From an uncultured Faecalibacterium sp. (GTDB lineage: Bacteria; Bacillota; Clostridia; Oscillospirales; Ruminococcaceae), in assembly GCA_937907025.1 (NCBI GenBank), contig CALESJ010000045.1, positions 124,001-188,000 of the forward strand: a stretch of DNA of 64,000 nt, given 5' to 3'. Positions within the stretch are counted from its first letter, which is position 1; each line of letters opens with the position of its first letter. The notes beneath the pieces were generated by a model, which saw only the letters and a list, made by a program, of their open reading frames with translations, did no database searches and had not been told where the DNA came from. This document shows, piece after piece, positions 1-7,273 of the stretch. Both the position numbers and the translations under genes were made by a program.

Positions 1-784
1 ATACCGCGTGGTCGTTGCCGTCAGCACCGTTGTCGTTGGCATACAGCCGGATGTACCGGTACTGGCCCACCGGAATGCACAGATACTCGGCATTCTTGCC
101 GGGGGTCAGCACGCCGGTGCGGGTCAGCTCGGTCCAGGTGCCGTTCAGGTCGTTGGTGCCCGAAACGGTGAACCACACGCCGTTGCCCTTGCCGTTCTGG
201 CTGTAATCCACACCGGCATAAAAGGAAAGCTGGGTGTAGGTATCGTTCAGGTCCCCGATGTCATAAATCAGGGTGGAGGTGGCGTGGGCGCCCATGCCCT
301 TTTCAAAGTTGGTGGGGGTGCCGTTCACCAGCAGCTGAATGGTCTTGCCGTTGGGGGCCAGGTTTTTCATCAGGCTGCCGTGCCCTGCCTTGGAGCCGGG
401 CTCATAGTCCCGGTCGGACAGGAAAACGTAATCGGGGGTGGTGTCGGCATCCTCGCTGAACAGGGCGATGCCGTCCACCTGGTCGGTGGCGTCCTCGTCC
501 CAGGCGGGGCCGGTCACGTCCCACAGGGCGGCAAAATCGTCCTGCATGGATTCGGTGTCCAGCCCGGAGGCGCCGGCCATGTCGTCGGCGTTTACCACCG
601 AGTCTTCGGCCACAGGGGGAAGAGCCTCGTCCTCCTGCCCGTCATCCGTCTGCTCCGCAGACGCCGCTTCGGTGCCGGCGTCGGTCACATCGGCCGCGTC
701 GTAGGCCGCACGCACAGGCACGGCCAGCATCGAAAATGCCAGCATTCCTGCCAGCACGCCCGCAAAGGTTCTTTTCATTCTCAT
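1..784 (-). CDS. Secreted NPCBM-domain protein, N-terminal part (runs off the window)
   Basis: The reading frame stays open from an ATG at 784 down to the window edge, giving 261 residues. The protein opens MRMKRTFAGVLAGMLAF, a basic and hydrophobic signal peptide ending near residue 26 (PVRA). An acidic, Asp/Glu/Ala-rich stretch of about 90 residues follows. From about residue 117 it matches the NPCBM (novel putative carbohydrate-binding module) pattern: LSDRDYEPGSKAGHG, then NFEKGMGAHATSTLIYDIG and IRLYANDNG. NPCBM modules are usually attached to secreted glycosidases or surface proteins, so a catalytic or anchoring part probably lies beyond the edge. An AAAGGG ribosome site lies 5 bases before the ATG. 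Export and carbohydrate binding are family knowledge; the enzyme activity is unknown. Confidence 0.85.
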   Translation of the reverse strand, partial: MRMKRTFAGVLAGMLAFSMLAVPVRAAYDAADVTDAGTEAASAEQTDDGQEDEALPPVAEDSVVNADDMAGASGLDTESMQDDFAALWDVTGPAWDEDATDQVDGIALFSEDADTTPDYVFLSDRDYEPGSKAGHGSLMKNLAPNGKTIQLLVNGTPTNFEKGMGAHATSTLIYDIGDLNDTYTQLSFYAGVDYSQNGKGNGVWFTVSGTNDLNGTWTELTRTGVLTPGKNAEYLCIPVGQYRYIRLYANDNGADGNDHAV

Positions 785-1164
785 CTTGACCCTTTCTTGA
801 TTCCTCGTGATGTGGTTGCCTTCATAGCCAATCCTCGGTCACAAAACAAAAGCCGCTCAAAAAACGGAAAAAATTTCGAATTTGGGCGGTAAGCACGTTA
901 ATAACCTATTTTTTTGTATCTGAAGGTGACGCCATTGTATCATGATGGTCACAACTCGTCAATTGCCTGCGCAACAAATCGTTGTTTATGACCAAAAACC
1001 GGGAGGGGGTACCCCCATTACCGGGCAAGATGGAGAGAAGAAAAAGAGAAACCGGAAAAAAGTGGAAAATCGCTGTGTTGAGAAAATACAAAATGTATAT
1101 TTGCAAAAATAAATTACAGGAACAAAACGAAAAATCCGGCCGCACGCTTTCCTGTAAATATAAA
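785..1164. other. Non-coding stretch upstream of the NPCBM gene
   Basis: AT-rich sequence between the NPCBM gene start and the terminators of the tRNA fragment. The reading frames here are short, overlap on both strands and lack ribosome sites. It must hold the NPCBM gene promoter, but I could not pick a convincing -35/-10 pair. Nothing else is recognised. Confidence 0.5.
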
Positions 1165-1193
1165 GAAAAGGCACCGGTTCGGATACCGATGCC
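1165..1193 (-). terminator. Intrinsic terminator, second behind the tRNA-Asn fragment
   Basis: Read on the minus strand, a 9-base stem with one mismatch (GGCATCGGT/ACCGGTGCC) closes a short loop and is followed by TTTT. It lies just downstream of another terminator, making a tandem pair behind the tRNA fragment. Confidence 0.55.
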
Positions 1194-1205
1194 TGGCTGC
1201 AAAAC

Positions 1206-1237
1206 AAAAAAACCGGCAAAGCGTTTGCTTTACCGGT
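1206..1237 (-). terminator. Intrinsic terminator directly after the tRNA-Asn 3' end
   Basis: On the minus strand ACCGGTAAAGC pairs with GCTTTGCCGGT (one mismatch) around a four-base loop, followed by seven T. It starts 4 bases after the CCA of the tRNA fragment. This is the normal place for a tRNA terminator and suggests that the sequence below 1241 is the original chromosomal flank. Confidence 0.8.
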
Positions 1238-1240
1238 CGT

Positions 1241-1300
1241 TGGCTGCCCCAGTCCGACTTGAACGGACGACACCCTGATTAACAGTCAGGTGCTCTACCA
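1241..1300 (-). tRNA. tRNA-Asn (anticodon GTT) 3' fragment; candidate attachment-site remnant
   Basis: The minus strand reads TGGTAGAGCACC, an intact anticodon arm (CCTGA-CTGTTAA-TCAGG, anticodon GTT), an intact T arm (GTCCG-TTCAAGT-CGGAC), the 3' acceptor strand TGGGGCA, discriminator G and an encoded CCA at 1243-1241. The 5' acceptor strand and the D-arm 5' strand are not there: above 1300 the sequence is unrelated, although an AGCCCCT further up could pair at 5 of 7 acceptor positions. I therefore read this as a 3' duplicate left by site-specific integration rather than a working gene. In that arrangement the chromosome lies on the 3' side (below 1241) and the element on the other side (above 1300), which fits the conjugation genes that follow. 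Confidence 0.75.
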
Positions 1301-1530
1301 TGTGAAACGTGGTGAGGGGCTAATACTACACAAAAAATATCTTTAAAGCGACAAAAAATGGGCGACGACGGTAAGGGTTGAGAACATTATGCGGATAAAA
1401 CTGATGAGAAAACAGCCAAATGGTAGGTTCCAGAAAGCAAACCAGCCAACGAACTGAGACTAATATTATAATAGCAGACGGAGAGAATATTGCAAGTCAC
1501 ATTTACTGACGAAAGGGGGAATATCAAATC

Positions 1531-1995
1531 ATGAAGATCGGGGACAAGATTCGCCAAATTCGTCAACACCGGCACATGACGCAACGTGAGTTAGGAGAGA
1601 AGATTGGATTGGGAAAGAACGGGGCAAATCGTATAGCCCAATATGAAATGGGGTATCGAACGCCCAAACGTGACCAACTCAATGAAATGGCTCATGCTTT
1701 GAACGTGCCGGAGGAAATGCTTTCCTTGGAAGCGGACGAAACGCTGCAGGCATTGCTTCAAAATCTGCTTTGGTTAGATCAGGACGATACCAACCTTATT
1801 GAATTGTCCCTTCTAAACAAACATAATTGGTCACAATCTTGCAACCGGACAGAAAATGGCTGTGTTGCCATTGTAATACACGATGAAGCCGTCCAAAATT
1901 TTCTTACAGGCTGGCGCAGCGAAAAATCACTCCTTGAAGCCGGAGTAATAACTCAAGCGGATTACTTTGATTGGAAAATCCACACCCCTTTGTAA
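1531..1995 (+). CDS. XRE-family transcriptional regulator
   Basis: 154 residues. An N-terminal helix-turn-helix of the Cro/CI (XRE) type covers about residues 3-65: IGDKIRQIRQHRHMTQRELG followed by IAQYEMGYRTPKRDQLNEMA. The C-terminal 85 residues are acidic and not recognised; they may sense a ligand or drive oligomerisation. AAAGGGGG ahead of the ATG is a good ribosome site, and TATAAT at 1467-1472 is a possible -10. It is the first gene inside the candidate attachment site, a usual place for a regulator of element excision or transfer. That role is inferred from position; the DNA-binding fold is clear. Confidence 0.85.
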   Translation: MKIGDKIRQIRQHRHMTQRELGEKIGLGKNGANRIAQYEMGYRTPKRDQLNEMAHALNVPEEMLSLEADETLQALLQNLLWLDQDDTNLIELSLLNKHNWSQSCNRTENGCVAIVIHDEAVQNFLTGWRSEKSLLEAGVITQADYFDWKIHTPL

Positions 1996-2218
1996 TTATT
2001 GCATAGAGTTATAGAAATAATGAATCTCAATGACTTTACGTTTGAAAATTGTGGCGACTAGTATTTGGAAGATTGTCATAATCCGAGATATGTTTGGGAG
2101 GTTTGTACCAAAATGTGGTACAAACCACAATAACGATACAATGAAGATTTTTTTCGGTTTGTGCTGTTCTTATATATCAAGGGCTAAAATAGCAGGGGAC
2201 AAGTGCGTCCATTTTTAG

Positions 2219-2258
2219 CCGCTCGGTTTCCGGTAATGCCGGAAATGAGCGGGTTTTT
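2219..2258 (+). terminator. Intrinsic terminator between the XRE regulator and the parM-like gene
   Basis: CCGCTCgGTTTCCGG pairs with CCGGAAAtGAGCGG around a short loop and is followed by TTTTT. The 386-base gap 1996-2381 also contains an inverted repeat near the next gene; otherwise nothing is seen in it. Confidence 0.8.
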
Positions 2259-2301
2259 GCTTTTCCCCCTCTCCACACCTCTCCCCCTAGTATAAATTTA
2301 C

Positions 2302-2331
2302 CGGCTGGGAAGAAAAGTTATCTACCAGCCG
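2302..2331. promoter_or_regulatory. Inverted repeat upstream of the parM-like gene
   Basis: CGGCTGG (2302-2308) and CCAGCCG (2325-2331) form a perfect 7-base inverted repeat with a 16-base spacer, about 50 bases before the parM-like start. It could be an operator or a partner-protein binding site. No direct-repeat centromere array was seen. Confidence 0.35.
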
Positions 2332-2381
2332 TTCACATAGATCCGCAAAGCTCAACGAAAAACGAAAGCGAGGCAAAACCT

Positions 2382-3305
2382 ATGAATATTGGCATCGATC
2401 ACGGCTACTACGCTATCAAAACGCGGCACTGTTCTTTTCCAGCCGGTCTTACGGCCTATGGCAGCCACGAACCTTACACCCGCCAGGGACTCCTTGAGTT
2501 CGGCGGGTGTTTTTTTGTTTGCGGAACCGGACGGCAGCCAATCCAGCGCGACAAAACCATCAACGACAACTACTACTTGCTAACACTGGCAGCACTGGCA
2601 CAGGAAATTCGCAGCCGCAACGCACCCGCTGAGTGTACGGTCCGGATCGCGGCAGGTCTCCCGCTGACAAGTTATGGCCGGGACAAGCCGAAATTTCGCA
2701 GCTATCTGCTTCGTCCTTCCCAGCCGGTCCAGTTCCGCTACGAGGGTGTGGAATACAGCATCACCATCACGGATGTGCAGCTATTTCCTCAGGGCTTTGC
2801 TGCCCTGATGGCCGAACCGGATCTGCTGACCGACGAACCGTCGCTGCTGCTCATGGACATCGGCGGCTGGACGGTGGATCTGATGCGGATCGACAACGCC
2901 CTGCCGGTAGCGGAAACGGCGCACAGCCTAGAACTGGGGATGATTCGCTGCATCGATGAGATCCGAGAGCGGGTCCGCCAGGAAACCGGACTTTCGCTCA
3001 CCGATGCCCAGATCGAACAGATGCTGGCGGGCCAGCCTTGCAGCCTGGCGGATGAGGTGCGCAGCATCGTGAACAAACAAGGCCGGCTGTATACCGAGCG
3101 TTTGTTCTCTGCAGTCATGGAAGCGGGCTTCGACCTTCACGCCATGCCTCTGGTCATGTTGGGCGGTGGGGCCTGCATCGTGAACCGCCACGTCAGCCCC
3201 AAAGACGGCCTGTGTCGGGTTATTCCGCTGCTGGACGACCGGGTGAACGCTATCGGTTTTGAGCGCGCCTTGGGCCGCGTTCAGGGCGCGGTGAGTGAGG
3301 GGTGA
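2382..3305 (+). CDS. ParM/StbA-like actin-family segregation protein
   Basis: 307 residues with the actin-like ATPase layout of plasmid ParM/StbA/Alp proteins: N-terminal phosphate loop MNIGIDHGYYAIKTR, a central LLMDIGGWTVDLM (second phosphate loop, about residues 156-168) and a C-terminal MLGGGACIV adenosine motif. Such filaments push replicated DNA copies apart; elements use them to stay inherited while excised. The next gene overlaps its stop codon (GTGA) and is probably its DNA-binding adaptor. The first 50 codons carry a perfect terminator-like hairpin, described separately. Function is assigned by motif and operon layout; which DNA is segregated cannot be seen. Confidence 0.85.
   Translation: MNIGIDHGYYAIKTRHCSFPAGLTAYGSHEPYTRQGLLEFGGCFFVCGTGRQPIQRDKTINDNYYLLTLAALAQEIRSRNAPAECTVRIAAGLPLTSYGRDKPKFRSYLLRPSQPVQFRYEGVEYSITITDVQLFPQGFAALMAEPDLLTDEPSLLLMDIGGWTVDLMRIDNALPVAETAHSLELGMIRCIDEIRERVRQETGLSLTDAQIEQMLAGQPCSLADEVRSIVNKQGRLYTERLFSAVMEAGFDLHAMPLVMLGGGACIVNRHVSPKDGLCRVIPLLDDRVNAIGFERALGRVQGAVSEG
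2476..2516 (+). terminator. Terminator-like hairpin inside the parM-like coding sequence
   Basis: ACACCCGCC (2476-2484) pairs perfectly with GGCGGGTGT (2502-2510), followed by an unbroken T-run to 2516. It lies at codons 32-45 of the parM-like gene, in frame and without disrupting it. By sequence it is as good as the true terminators in this window, so it may attenuate the operon. Confidence 0.5.
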
Positions 3306-3580
3306 AACGGCCACAATACGTTTTCCGGCCACAGATCAGTATCCCGGACCATCGGCGAGCCTGGACCTGCCTGCAGCAGATGCCGGCAAACCAGCGCAAA
3401 GATTTTCTGGTCAGGGCGATCCTGGCCGAAGAACAGCGGGAAGCGTTCAAGCAGATACTGCGGGAAGTGATTCGGGAAGAGCTCGCGCACGGAGTCGTGA
3501 TCCAGGAGCCTACCAAACCGACTGCGGAGAAAGAGGTGCCCAAACAGACGCTGGATTTTTTGGCATCACTTTGCGACTGA
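3302..3580 (+). CDS. Small ParR-like partner of the actin-family gene
   Basis: 92 residues starting at a GTG that overlaps the stop of the parM-like gene (GTGA), so the two are translationally coupled. It is basic at the N-terminus (MKRPQYVFRPQISIPDHRRA) and mostly helical after that. Position and size match the small DNA-binding adaptors (ParR/StbB type) that link ParM filaments to DNA. No specific motif could be recognised, so the ParR label is inferred from context only. Confidence 0.6.
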   Translation: MKRPQYVFRPQISIPDHRRAWTCLQQMPANQRKDFLVRAILAEEQREAFKQILREVIREELAHGVVIQEPTKPTAEKEVPKQTLDFLASLCD

Positions 3581-3617
3581 CCACTGGCTTGCCATTGTTG
3601 CTTATGATGCATTCTGA

Positions 3618-3649
3618 ACACGATATTGGATGTGATATCGTTGGTTTTT
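3618..3649 (+). terminator. Possible weak terminator or binding site after the parR-like gene
   Basis: ACGATAT (3620-3626) and ATATCGT (3635-3641) form a perfect inverted repeat with an 8-base loop, followed by TGGTTTTTG. The AT-rich stem makes it a weak terminator; it could equally be a binding site for the RHH protein encoded just downstream. Confidence 0.35.
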
Positions 3650-3725
3650 GTGAATAGCTTTGCCGATGCGTTTGCAGTATGCTTTGCTTAGCCCAAAGGC
3701 AGAAACACAGGAAAGGAGCCACAGC

Positions 3726-4205
3726 ATGAGCAAACTTACGGTAACGCTTCCGGACGACCTGCACGCACAGATCCGGCAGGAACTGGAAGAACAGGGCATC
3801 ACCACCGGCCAATTCATCGAGATGGTGGTCACAAAATACTTCACGAAAAGCAAGGAAGGAGAAAACAACATGGCAACCAGAACCATCGCATTCCAGGTAT
3901 CCGAGGAACTCTACCAGCGCATCAAAGAGTACCTCAATCGCTATCAGGAAGTCTACGGCAGAAAGCTGACCCAGCGAGAGTTCATGCTCCAGCTCATCGA
4001 GGACGCCCTGAGTGAAGCGGAGGAAGAATTCGAGGCGGCCACCGCAGCTGAAGAGGAATCTCCGGAGCAGGAAGAGGCGCCGGACAGCGAGCCTGACACC
4101 GAGGATGCCGATGAAAGCGATGCCCCCGAAGATGACAGCGGTGAATCTCAGGATGGGGAATCGGGAAATGGCGAAAGTTACGCGCCTTACACAATCGAAG
4201 AATAA
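3726..4205 (+). CDS. Tandem ribbon-helix-helix-like protein with acidic tail
   Basis: 159 residues from an ATG with an AAAGGAG ribosome site. Residues 1-40 (MSKLTVTLPDDLHAQIRQEL) look like a ribbon-helix-helix DNA-binding unit. A second similar unit starts at residue 49 (MATRTIAFQVSEELYQRIKE). Residues 96-159 are an Asp/Glu/Ser-rich tail. An in-frame ATG at 3870 has its own GGAAGGAG site and could give a shorter 111-residue protein containing only the second unit and the tail. RHH proteins on mobile elements usually repress transcription or act in partition or relaxosome assembly; which applies here cannot be told. A strong terminator follows. Confidence 0.7.
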   Translation: MSKLTVTLPDDLHAQIRQELEEQGITTGQFIEMVVTKYFTKSKEGENNMATRTIAFQVSEELYQRIKEYLNRYQEVYGRKLTQREFMLQLIEDALSEAEEEFEAATAAEEESPEQEEAPDSEPDTEDADESDAPEDDSGESQDGESGNGESYAPYTIEE

Positions 4206-4217
4206 GAAATAGCGACC

Positions 4218-4250
4218 AGCCCTGCAGGCAAACACCTGCAGGGCTTTTTT
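4218..4250 (+). terminator. Intrinsic terminator after the RHH gene
   Basis: AGCCCTGCAGG pairs with CCTGCAGGGCT around a short loop, followed by six T. It ends the parM-like/RHH transcription unit and separates it from the methyltransferase. Confidence 0.9.
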
Positions 4251-4321
4251 CATATCCACTTGAGGGGGGGATGTCTTTGCTTGTGCTCTAAATAACAACA
4301 CTATCATTCAGGAAGGGGAGG

Positions 4322-5290
4322 ATGCGAAAGACCATTCACTATATTGATATGTTCGCCGGCATGGGAGGTTTCCGGGAGGGGCTGACCAGAGCCGGCGATT
4401 TTGTTTGCATGGGACACTGTGAGATCGACAAATACGCCGACCGCAGTTACCGCGCCCTGTTTGACACGGAGGGAGAGTGGTTCATTGACGATGCCCGAAA
4501 AGCCGATCCCGAAACAATGCCCGACTTTGAACTGCTCTGCGGAGGATTTCCTTGCCAGGCTTTCAGCCTTGCCGGCAACCGACGAGGGTTCGGAGATCCC
4601 CGCGGCACTCTCTTCTTCGAGTTGGCCCGACTGGCTGAAGTCCGGAAGCCTCGCTATCTGCTGTTTGAAAACGTACCCGGCCTGCTTTCTCATGACGGCG
4701 GACGGACGTTTGCGACGATCCTCCATACGCTGGACCGACTGGGGTATGGCGTGGAATGGCAGGTGCTCAACAGCAAAGATTTCGGCGTCCCCCAGTCCCG
4801 CCGCAGGGTGTACATTATCGGATATCTTGATGGACGATGTAGAGGAAAAATATTACCTGTTATCGAAACAGCAGGCACATCTCTTGTACGTTTCCGACCA
4901 GAAAAACAACAGATGAGTTCCAAGACCATATGCAGCATTCAAGAGAAAACGATGGGACAACCGCGAGCTGTGAATAATCCGCGAGTCACAAAACCAGAGA
5001 AGAACTACAAGCGAATCAGAAAGGTCGGAGCACCAATGTTTACATTAACAACGGTAGACCGGCATGCTGTTTGCTATGATTCGTATATCCGCCGCCTGAC
5101 CCCACGGGAGTGCCTGCGCTTGCAAGGCTGGAAGGATGAGCGCATCGACAAGGTGTTGGCCATTCAGAGCGACAATCAGGTATACAAACAGGCTGGGAAC
5201 GGCGTGACGGTCAATGTGGTGGAAGCCATCGGGCGTCGGCTGGCAGCTCTGGATACAGAACTTTACGGAGGTGAGGTGCCTGGCCCTTGA
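4322..5290 (+). CDS. DNA (cytosine-5-)-methyltransferase
   Basis: 322 residues with the C5-methyltransferase motifs in order: motif I FAGMGG (11-16, SAM binding), motif IV GGFPCQ with catalytic Cys78, motif VI ENVPG, motif VIII QSRRRVYIIG, a target-recognition stretch of about 80 residues, motif IX RRLTPRECLRLQG and motif X QAGNGVTVNVVEAIG. All key residues are present. It transfers a methyl group from SAM to C5 of cytosine in a site that cannot be predicted here. No restriction endonuclease lies nearby, so it is probably a solitary methylase that shields the element from host restriction on entry (inferred). Its end overlaps the amidoligase gene. Confidence 0.93.
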   Translation: MRKTIHYIDMFAGMGGFREGLTRAGDFVCMGHCEIDKYADRSYRALFDTEGEWFIDDARKADPETMPDFELLCGGFPCQAFSLAGNRRGFGDPRGTLFFELARLAEVRKPRYLLFENVPGLLSHDGGRTFATILHTLDRLGYGVEWQVLNSKDFGVPQSRRRVYIIGYLDGRCRGKILPVIETAGTSLVRFRPEKQQMSSKTICSIQEKTMGQPRAVNNPRVTKPEKNYKRIRKVGAPMFTLTTVDRHAVCYDSYIRRLTPRECLRLQGWKDERIDKVLAIQSDNQVYKQAGNGVTVNVVEAIGRRLAALDTELYGGEVPGP

Positions 5291-6251
5291 TTTCAAAGAT
5301 CAAAATTACGGCTGTGAAATCGAAATGACGGGACTGACCCGTGAACAGGCAGCAAGGGCTGTTGCAGTGCTGTTTGGAACTACGGCAAGAAGAACGCGGG
5401 AATCTGTGACCTACGATCCTTGGGAAGTGCTCGACCGTGATGGGAAAAAATGGCGCTTTGTTTACGATGGGAGTATCAGCGCGGTCAAACGATGTGGGCG
5501 GGAAAGGCTGTCCACCACCGATACGCTATACAAAGTCGAATTGAATTCGCCTGTCCTGCAGTACAGCGAGATGGAAAAACTTCAGCAGGTCATTCGAACC
5601 CTGCGCCATGCGGGAGCAATTGTGAACACCAGCTGTGGTATGCATGTCCATGTGGACGCTGCGCATCACACACCTCAAAGCCTGAAAAATGCATTGTCTA
5701 TCATGTACTCCAAAGAGGATATTTTGTTTGCGGCTCTGGAAGTAAACGAAAGCCGTGTTGAAAGATGGTGCAAGAAGGTCGAGGCAGACAAGCTGATGAA
5801 GATTCGCAAGCTGCCTTCCTGGGCAGGCATGAACAGGATGGCCGATCTGTGGTACGCAGATTGTTACGACAGCAGAAACGCCCACTATAACCAGACCCGT
5901 TACCATGCGTTGAATCTGCATTCGGTCTTCTACCACGGAACCCTGGAATGGCGCTGTTTTAACTCCACGCTTCATGCGGGAGAGGTGAAGGCCAACATCA
6001 TTCTGGCACTGGCTATTTCTGCGCAGGCTATCAACCAAAAGTATACCCAGTTCCGAAAGACGCCCATCGGAGACAACCCGGCATTTACGCTGCGAACATT
6101 TTTGCTGCGTCTGGGGCTGATCGGCCCGGAATTCAAAAATGTGCGTATGCACCTTTTAAAGCATTTGCCCGGTGACAAAGCCTGGCGTTACGACAGGAGC
6201 CACTATGCACAGCAACAGACAAGGGCCCGAACACGGGATGAGGCCCGATGA
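5271..6251 (+). CDS. Putative amidoligase (Amidoligase_2 family)
   Basis: About 326 residues. The body begins LDFKDQNYGCEIEMTGLTRE and carries the family hallmarks CGMHVHVDAAHH and TLEWRCFNSTLHAGEVKAN. These belong to the glutamine-synthetase-like amidoligases, predicted to join an amine to a carboxylate using ATP (a gamma-glutamyl type bond). The start is uncertain: GTG at 5271 lies on top of the ribosome site GGAGGTG, while CTG at 5280 has the right spacing from it; either overlaps the methyltransferase end. The gamma-glutamylcyclotransferase-like gene follows 16 bases later. That pairing recurs in the family and suggests one enzyme makes and one cleaves a gamma-glutamyl link. Substrate unknown. 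Confidence 0.78.
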   Translation: MRCLALDFKDQNYGCEIEMTGLTREQAARAVAVLFGTTARRTRESVTYDPWEVLDRDGKKWRFVYDGSISAVKRCGRERLSTTDTLYKVELNSPVLQYSEMEKLQQVIRTLRHAGAIVNTSCGMHVHVDAAHHTPQSLKNALSIMYSKEDILFAALEVNESRVERWCKKVEADKLMKIRKLPSWAGMNRMADLWYADCYDSRNAHYNQTRYHALNLHSVFYHGTLEWRCFNSTLHAGEVKANIILALAISAQAINQKYTQFRKTPIGDNPAFTLRTFLLRLGLIGPEFKNVRMHLLKHLPGDKAWRYDRSHYAQQQTRARTRDEAR

Positions 6252-6267
6252 AAGGAAAAAGAAAACC

Positions 6268-6753
6268 ATGAAAGAATATTTCGCCTACGGCTCGAACCTG
6301 AATCTGGGCCAAATGGCCGGACGGTGCCCGGAGTCTACCACAGTTCAGATCGCACGACTGGAAGGGTATGAACTGGCCTTCCGAGGCGGTGTTCTTACGA
6401 TACTGCCGAAAGAAGATTCCCATGTGGACGGTCTGATCTGGTCGATCAGTGAGCAAGACGAACGGCATCTGGACCGTTATGAAGGATTTCCCCGGTTGTA
6501 TGGAAAGGAAAACGTCACCGTTCAGGATGCTTCCGGAACAGGACATGCGGTGTTGATCTATATCATGGAGGAACCTTGGTGTTCAAGGCCGCAGGAACCC
6601 GGCGGGAATTATCTGAATACTGTTTTGGAAGGGTGTCGTCAGACAGGGGTTCCCCAAGAACCGGTTCTGAAAGCCTTGGAGCGCTGCCGAGGGGAAGTAC
6701 GGCGATGCCATCCACCGGAAAAGTGTTCAAAGCAACAAATATCCGGCAGATAA
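6268..6753 (+). CDS. Gamma-glutamylcyclotransferase-like (AIG2/GGCT) protein
   Basis: 161 residues starting MKEYFAYGSNLNLGQMAGRC; YGSN at residues 7-10 is the substrate-binding signature of the GGCT/AIG2 fold. Further on, VDGLIWSIS and LDRYEGFPRLY give the usual strand and the catalytic Glu region. Family members release 5-oxoproline from gamma-glutamyl amines or peptides. An AAAGGAAA site precedes the ATG. Next to the amidoligase it probably trims or reverses a gamma-glutamyl modification (inferred). The last 30 residues are basic and Cys/Gln-rich without clear match and may be a variable tail. Confidence 0.82.
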   Translation: MKEYFAYGSNLNLGQMAGRCPESTTVQIARLEGYELAFRGGVLTILPKEDSHVDGLIWSISEQDERHLDRYEGFPRLYGKENVTVQDASGTGHAVLIYIMEEPWCSRPQEPGGNYLNTVLEGCRQTGVPQEPVLKALERCRGEVRRCHPPEKCSKQQISGR

Positions 6754-6842
6754 TACGGTAATTCCCGAAATATGGAAACCGGAGCAGACTCTCGCCTTCC
6801 TGGCGAGGGCCTGTTTCTTTTACAGGAAAGGAGGCGGTTGCC

Positions 6843-7241
6843 TTGGGTATTAACGCAATCACAACAGATGCCCTGCGCCGCATGAGCGACAGCGAAGGTC
6901 TGATTTTACAGGGCTGCGGCGGCGACCTGCAGGAATGGCTGGATGGCATCAATGAGATGTTTACCGAAAATGGTATCTTGAAAGATGGCACCAAGTTTCA
7001 GAATATCTCATCCTTTAAGAATGAGGGCCTGACCTGTTTGTTCTATCCCTTTGAGGGGGTGTCGTTGGATATCGGAAAACTTGCCATGTGGCGGTTACAG
7101 ACCCATGCTACTTTCGGCGGCACGTGGCTCTCGGATTATGTTCCGAACCGTTTGGGTGGTTTTATCCCGGAACCAGGGCGGGCGGTAGAGCCGTTGGAAG
7201 GACAGACCAGGCCGAAACCGAAAAGGCAGCAGGAACGGTGA
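6843..7241 (+). CDS. Conserved mobile-element protein of unknown function
   Basis: 132 residues from a TTG start with a strong AGGAGG site 8 bases upstream. The protein (MGINAITTDALRRMSDSEGL, then LQGCGGDLQEWLDGINEML-like text and ATFGGTWLSDYVPNRLGGF) resembles small proteins I associate with Clostridia conjugative elements, usually near amidoligase or transfer genes. No catalytic motif is visible. The 89-base leader contains two small hairpins (6791-6807 and 6810-6826) before the ribosome site. Function unknown. Confidence 0.7.
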   Translation: MGINAITTDALRRMSDSEGLILQGCGGDLQEWLDGINEMFTENGILKDGTKFQNISSFKNEGLTCLFYPFEGVSLDIGKLAMWRLQTHATFGGTWLSDYVPNRLGGFIPEPGRAVEPLEGQTRPKPKRQQER

Positions 7242-7273
7242 CCGATAATGCAGTTGTAATAAAGGAGACAGTT

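Noticed and set aside
8..892. 294-residue plus-strand frame opposite the NPCBM gene
   Set aside because: The minus strand encodes a signal peptide and an NPCBM domain; the plus frame is repetitive and lacks a ribosome site.
1241..1320. Complete working tRNA-Asn including AGCCCCT as 5' acceptor strand
   Set aside because: Only 5 of 7 acceptor pairs form, the D stem cannot form and the D region is about 5 bases too long.
2030..2218. 62-residue frame between the XRE gene and the terminator
   Set aside because: No ribosome site, no homology that I recognise and biased composition; more likely non-coding.
4322..5290. Type II restriction-modification system
   Set aside because: Only the methyltransferase is present; the neighbours are an RHH protein and an amidoligase, not a nuclease.
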